Below, in pieces: positions 60,176-64,000 of a stretch of 64,000 nt of DNA. Where the stretch lies: assembly GCA_016719405.1 (NCBI GenBank), contig JADJZE010000001.1:124001-188000 (forward strand). Direction: 5' to 3'. The notes under the pieces were generated by a model. That model did not search any database, was not told the DNA's origin, and was given only the letters and a program-made list of their open reading frames with translations. Source of the stretch: Candidatus Aalborgicola lynettensis. Its GTDB lineage: Bacteria > Pseudomonadota > Gammaproteobacteria > Burkholderiales > Burkholderiaceae_C. The position numbers and the translations under genes were made by a program. Within the stretch, counting starts at the first letter, position 1. Each line of letters begins with the position of its first letter.

Positions 60176-63100
60176 GGTTGTCCACTCCCATCTGGTGGGC
60201 GTGTTCCACATCAAACTGGTGCTGGCGCGCGCTGCCCTTGAAGAGGGAGCGCACCACCACAAAAAAGATCGGCACGAACAGCACGGCGAGCACCGTGCCC
60301 AGCAGGCTGCCGCCCATCACCCCCGTGCCGATGGCCCGCTGGCTGGCCGAGCCAGCACCGCTGGCAATGGCCAGGGGCAACACGCCCAGCACAAACGCCA
60401 TGGAGGTCATGATGATGGGGCGAAAGCGCAGGTGTGCGGCCGCCAGCGCCGCCTCCACCGCACTCTTGCCTTGCGCTTGCAGGTCTTTGGCAAATTCAAT
60501 GATCAAAATCGCGTTTTTGGCGGACAGGCCAATGATGGTAATGAGGCCCACCTGGAAGTACACGTCATTGGCATACCCACGCAACAGGGTGGCCAGCACC
60601 ACGCCCAGTACACCCAAGGGCACCACCAGAATCACCGCCATGGGAATGGTCCAGCTCTCGTACAGCGCAGCCAGGCACAGGAACACGGCCAGAATCGCAA
60701 AGCCATACAGCACCATGGCCTGCGATCCGGCCAGTTTTTCCTGGCGCGACTGCCCGGTCCACTCAAAGCCAAAGCCTTCGGGCAGTTGCGCGGCCAGCTT
60801 TTCCATCTCGGCCATGGCGTCGCCGGTGCTGTAACCCGCAGCGGCGGCACCGCCAATGCGCATGGCGGGGTAGCCGTTGTAGCGCACGGTTTGCATGGCA
60901 CCTTTGATCCAGCGTGTGGATGCAACGGCAGACAGGGGTACCGCCTTGCCCTGGGCGTTGGTGGCGTTGAGCCGCAAAACATCTTCGGGTTGCATACGCG
61001 CCGTGGCGTCGGCCTGCACCACCACGCGCTGCAGGCGGCCCGCGTTGGGAAAATCGTTGATGTAGCTCGACCCCAGCGCAGTGGAGAGGGTGCTGTTGAT
61101 GGCGTCAAAACCCACACCCAGGGCGCTGGCCTTGTCGCGGTCAATGTCGATTTGCAACTGCGGTGCGTCTTCCAGGCCGTCGGGGCGCACCTGCGTCAGC
61201 ACCTTGCTCTTGGAGGCCATGCCCAGCAACTGGTTGCGTGCGGCCACCAGTGCATCGTGCCCCTTGCCACCCCGGTCCTGCAGGCGAAAGGTAAAGCCCG
61301 TGGCATTGCCCAGCTCGGGAATGGGCGGGGGTGCCAGCGGAAAGATGAAGGCATCGCGGATGCCCATAAACGCACCAAATGCCCGCCCGGCCAGGGCCTG
61401 GGCCGAATGTTCGGGCCCCGCGCGTTCGGACCAGTCTTTCAGCGTCACAAAAGCCAGTGCGGCGTTTTGGCCCTGGCCCGAGAAGCTGAAGCCCAGCACA
61501 CTGACCATGCTTTTCACCTCGGACTGCTGCAGCAAAAAGCCCTCCACCTGCTGCATCACGTTCAGGGTGCGTTCCCGCGTGGCACCGGGGGGTAGTTGCA
61601 CGTTCACGATGATGTTGCCCTGGTCTTCACCGGGCAAAAACGAGGTCGGCAGGCGCTGGTACACCACGGCCACCGCGCCAATGATGGCGGCATACACCAC
61701 CAGGTAACGCCCGGCTTTTTTGAGCAGGCGCGCCACAAAGCCTTCGTAGCCCTTGGCGGTGCGGGCAAAGCCGCGGTTGAACCCGCCAAAGAAACCGGTC
61801 TTGGCATGTGCATGGCCGGCCTGCACGGGCTTGAGCAGCGTGGCGCACAGCGCGGGCGTGAGCGACAGTGCCAAAAAGGCCGAGAAGGCGATGGAGCTGA
61901 CCATCACCGCCGAGAACTGGCGGTAAATATTGCCCACCGAGCCGCTGAAGAACGCCAGCGGCACAAACACCGCAATCAGCACCACGGTCACACCGACGAT
62001 GGCACCCGAGATCTGGCCCATGGCTTTTTGCGTGGCCTGCAGCGGTGCAAGCCCTTCCTCGCCCATGATGCGCTCCACGTTCTCCACCACCACAATGGCG
62101 TCGTCCACCACAATACCAATCACCAGCACCATGCCAAACATGGTCAGCACGTTGATGGACATGCCCAGCGCCAGCAGCGCGGCAAAGGTGCCCAGCAGCG
62201 CCACAGGTACCACGATGGTGGGGATGATGGTGTAGCGCCAGTTTTGCAAAAACAGAAACATCACCAGAAACACCAGCACCACGGCTTCCACCAGTGTCTG
62301 GGCCACTTGGGTGATGGAGATCTTCACAAACCGCGAGCTGTCGTAGGGAATGGTCCAACTCACGCCTTTGGGAAAGTAGGTCTGCAACACGGCCATGCGT
62401 TCGCGCACGGCCTGGGCGGCGGCCATGGCATTGCCGCTGGGCGACAGCTGCACGCCAATGCCCACGGCCGGCTTGCCGTTCAGGCGGGCCGAGGTGGCAT
62501 AACTCTGGGCGCCCAGCTCGATGCGGGCCACGTCTTTCAGGCGCACGGTGGAGCCGTCCTGGTTGGCGCGCAGGGCGATGTTGCCAAACTGCGCGATGCT
62601 GCCCAGTTGCCCGTTCACCACCACGGTGGCGGCCATACTTTGGCCGGTGATGTTGGGCAGCTCGCCAATGGCGCCAGATGAAACCTGGGCGTTTTGTGAG
62701 CGGATGGCAGCGTTGACTTCGGCAGCGGACAGGTTGAAGGCAGCCAGCTTGGCCGGGTCCAGCCACACGCGCATGGCACGTTCGGTGCCGAACAACTGGG
62801 CCTGGCCAATGCCCGGCAGGCGCTGCAGCTCGGGCACGATGTTGCGCGAGGCGTAGTCACCCAGCGCAATCGTGTCGAGCTCCGGGTTGTCGCTGGAGAG
62901 CATGGTAAACAGCAGGAAGTTGGAGCGCGACTTGTCCACCCGCACGCCCTGTTGCGTCACCGCCGAGGGCAGGCGCGGGGTGGCGCGTGACAGGCGGTTT
63001 TGCACGTCCACCTGGGCCAGGTCGGGGTTGGTGCCGGTCTCAAAACTCAGCGTGATGCTGCCCGAGCCGTCGGCCTGCGCTACCGACTCCATGTAGATCA

Positions 63101-63323
63101 GGCCGGGGGAGCCATTCATCTCGCGCTCGATCACGGAGAGCACGCTGTCTTCCAGCGTCTGGGCCGACGCGCCGGGGTAGGCGGTGTTGATGACGATGGA
63201 CGGCGGCGCCACCGGCGGGTACTGTGAGATGGGCAGCTGCGTGATGGCTACGCCGCCCATGACCAAAATGAAGAGCGCGATCACCCATGCAAAGATGGGA
63301 CGCTTGATAAAAAACTGGGCCAT
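60168..63323 (-). CDS. RND multidrug efflux permease (HAE1 family, AcrB/MexB-like)
   Basis: 1051 residues, the normal length. N-terminal first helix FIKRPIFAWVIALFILVMGG, the porter-domain start SQYPPVAPPSIVINTAYPGA, the transmembrane helix-4 proton-relay Asp pair in GIVVDDAIVVVENVERIM, a second repeat starting near residue 530, and the GLSAKNAILIIEFAKDLQ helix with its Lys. It exports amphiphilic compounds by proton antiport. It follows the membrane-fusion gene after 12 bp on the same strand; its outer-membrane channel gene seems reduced to a remnant, so it probably relies on a channel encoded elsewhere. Confidence 0.95.
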   Translation of the reverse strand: MAQFFIKRPIFAWVIALFILVMGGVAITQLPISQYPPVAPPSIVINTAYPGASAQTLEDSVLSVIEREMNGSPGLIYMESVAQADGSGSITLSFETGTNPDLAQVDVQNRLSRATPRLPSAVTQQGVRVDKSRSNFLLFTMLSSDNPELDTIALGDYASRNIVPELQRLPGIGQAQLFGTERAMRVWLDPAKLAAFNLSAAEVNAAIRSQNAQVSSGAIGELPNITGQSMAATVVVNGQLGSIAQFGNIALRANQDGSTVRLKDVARIELGAQSYATSARLNGKPAVGIGVQLSPSGNAMAAAQAVRERMAVLQTYFPKGVSWTIPYDSSRFVKISITQVAQTLVEAVVLVFLVMFLFLQNWRYTIIPTIVVPVALLGTFAALLALGMSINVLTMFGMVLVIGIVVDDAIVVVENVERIMGEEGLAPLQATQKAMGQISGAIVGVTVVLIAVFVPLAFFSGSVGNIYRQFSAVMVSSIAFSAFLALSLTPALCATLLKPVQAGHAHAKTGFFGGFNRGFARTAKGYEGFVARLLKKAGRYLVVYAAIIGAVAVVYQRLPTSFLPGEDQGNIIVNVQLPPGATRERTLNVMQQVEGFLLQQSEVKSMVSVLGFSFSGQGQNAALAFVTLKDWSERAGPEHSAQALAGRAFGAFMGIRDAFIFPLAPPPIPELGNATGFTFRLQDRGGKGHDALVAARNQLLGMASKSKVLTQVRPDGLEDAPQLQIDIDRDKASALGVGFDAINSTLSTALGSSYINDFPNAGRLQRVVVQADATARMQPEDVLRLNATNAQGKAVPLSAVASTRWIKGAMQTVRYNGYPAMRIGGAAAAGYSTGDAMAEMEKLAAQLPEGFGFEWTGQSRQEKLAGSQAMVLYGFAILAVFLCLAALYESWTIPMAVILVVPLGVLGVVLATLLRGYANDVYFQVGLITIIGLSAKNAILIIEFAKDLQAQGKSAVEAALAAAHLRFRPIIMTSMAFVLGVLPLAIASGAGSASQRAIGTGVMGGSLLGTVLAVLFVPIFFVVVRSLFKGSARQHQFDVEHAHQMGVDNHE

Positions 63324-63335
63324 GGCGTGCGCCCT

Positions 63336-64000
63336 TTACTGCTTGGCCGACGCTGCAGCGGCCGGCGCAGATGCGGCAGCGGCGGGTGGTGCACCGGGTG
63401 TCCAGGGCACGGCTTTGACCGGGGCACCGGGCACCATCATTTTCTGGAAACCGTCGACGATGACCTGGTCCCCTTCTTTAAGACCGTCCAGAATCACCCA
63501 CTGGTTGTTCTGTGCGTTGCCCACTTTCACGGTGCGCGGGCCGGGTTTGCCATCGGCACCCACCACCAGCACGGTATCGCCCTGGTTGCTGCGGGTTACC
63601 GCCTGCTGGGGCAGCAAAATGCCTGCGGGCAGCTCGGCCTGCGACAGGCGCACCCGCACGTATTGGCCGGGCAGCAGCAGGCCGTCGGCGTTGGGCACTT
63701 CGGCACGCAGGGTGATCTGGCCGCTGCTCGCGTCCACCGTCAGGTCAGAGAACAGCAGTTTGCCGGCGTGGGCCAGTTCGGTGCCGTCTTCCAGCACTAC
63801 CCGCACCGGCACCGAGCCATCACCGGCGGCGCGCAGCTGCTTGGCGGCAATGGCCTTGCGCAAGCGCAGCACTTCGGCGCTGCTTTGGGTGAAGTTCACA
63901 TACACGGTGTTGGTTTGCTGGATCACGGCCATCTGGGTGGCCTCGGTCGCACTCACCAGCGCCCCTTCGGTCACCAGGGCCTGGCCGATGCGCCCGGAAA
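63336..64000 (-). CDS. RND membrane-fusion (periplasmic adaptor) protein, C-terminal part (5' end outside window)
   Basis: The frame is open to the window edge; 220 residues are visible. Sequence from IGQALVTEGALVSATEATQM onward matches the lipoyl/beta-barrel part of AcrA/MexA-type adaptors: TVYVNFTQSSAEVLRLRKAI, PVRVVLEDG, GKLLFSDLTVDASSGQITLR, and VRVRLSQAELPAGILLPQQAV. The last ~25 residues are Ala/Pro-rich. It bridges the permease and the outer-membrane channel. Confidence 0.92.
   Translation of the reverse strand, partial: SGRIGQALVTEGALVSATEATQMAVIQQTNTVYVNFTQSSAEVLRLRKAIAAKQLRAAGDGSVPVRVVLEDGTELAHAGKLLFSDLTVDASSGQITLRAEVPNADGLLLPGQYVRVRLSQAELPAGILLPQQAVTRSNQGDTVLVVGADGKPGPRTVKVGNAQNNQWVILDGLKEGDQVIVDGFQKMMVPGAPVKAVPWTPGAPPAAAASAPAAAASAKQ

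Overview
The window looks like chromosomal DNA of a betaproteobacterium of the order Burkholderiales, most likely family Comamonadaceae (Rhodoferax/Polaromonas-like). Reasons: high GC, protein sequences of that type (UbiJ-UbiB, FmdB-DUF502-AspS, ClsB, DUF3460, tandem cyanophycin synthetases), and many copies of a ~57-bp palindromic repeat (core ATAGCTGCTTGCGCACG) of the kind scattered through Comamonadaceae genomes. The genus is an inference. No rRNA, tRNA, CRISPR array, intact transposase or prophage was recognised.

Layout. 1-8.5 kb (+): housekeeping genes: Tim44-like fragment, ubiJ-ubiB, fmdB-like, DUF502, aspS with a terminator, an endonuclease/phosphatase-family gene, clsB, folE. 8.5-11 kb: a BLUF blue-light sensor facing a MinD/FlhG-like ATPase coupled to a diguanylate cyclase. 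10.8-13.9 kb (-): gpmA, ctpA, moeB. 14-23 kb: a signalling region with a large hybrid histidine kinase that has lost its 5' end, an HDOD remnant, a VapBC-type toxin-antitoxin pair, a broken kinase/LuxR-regulator pair, a REC-only protein and a REC-GGDEF cyclase. 23-25.3 kb (+): rhodanese, glutaredoxin, secB, gpsA. 25.3-33 kb: a cyanophycin island, with two synthetases (-) divergent from an unusual ABC transporter and a DUF1854 protein (+). 33-34.3 kb: mostly unassigned. 34.3-38.3 kb (-): panB, panC, scpA, DUF3460, a spermidine-synthase-like gene. 38.3-47 kb (-): a membrane complex related to hydrogenase-4 and complex I (hyfB-C-E-F-G-I type) whose large subunit lacks the nickel-ligand cysteines; an oppositely oriented OmpA-domain gene between two near-identical 57-bp repeats splits this operon. 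47-55.7 kb: AAA/PD-(D/E)XK protein, metG, mogA-darP, pmbA, an unassigned GC-rich stretch, frameshifted yqeY, rpsU. 55.8-64 kb: HI0933-type flavoprotein, a fused molybdenum hydroxylase, and an RND efflux pump whose outer-membrane partner seems reduced to a vestige.

Two themes recur. First, the 57-bp repeat occurs at least 11 times, often at broken, deleted or inserted loci, and inside or at the ends of genes (metG linker, flavoprotein gene, gpsA start, hyfE stop). Second, poly-G blocks (about 14.18-14.26, 20.65-20.78, 33.94 and 53.94-54.03 kb) coincide with truncated genes or unreadable sequence and probably mark bad assembly joins. Single-base frameshifts in hyfC, yqeY and a kinase may also be sequence errors.
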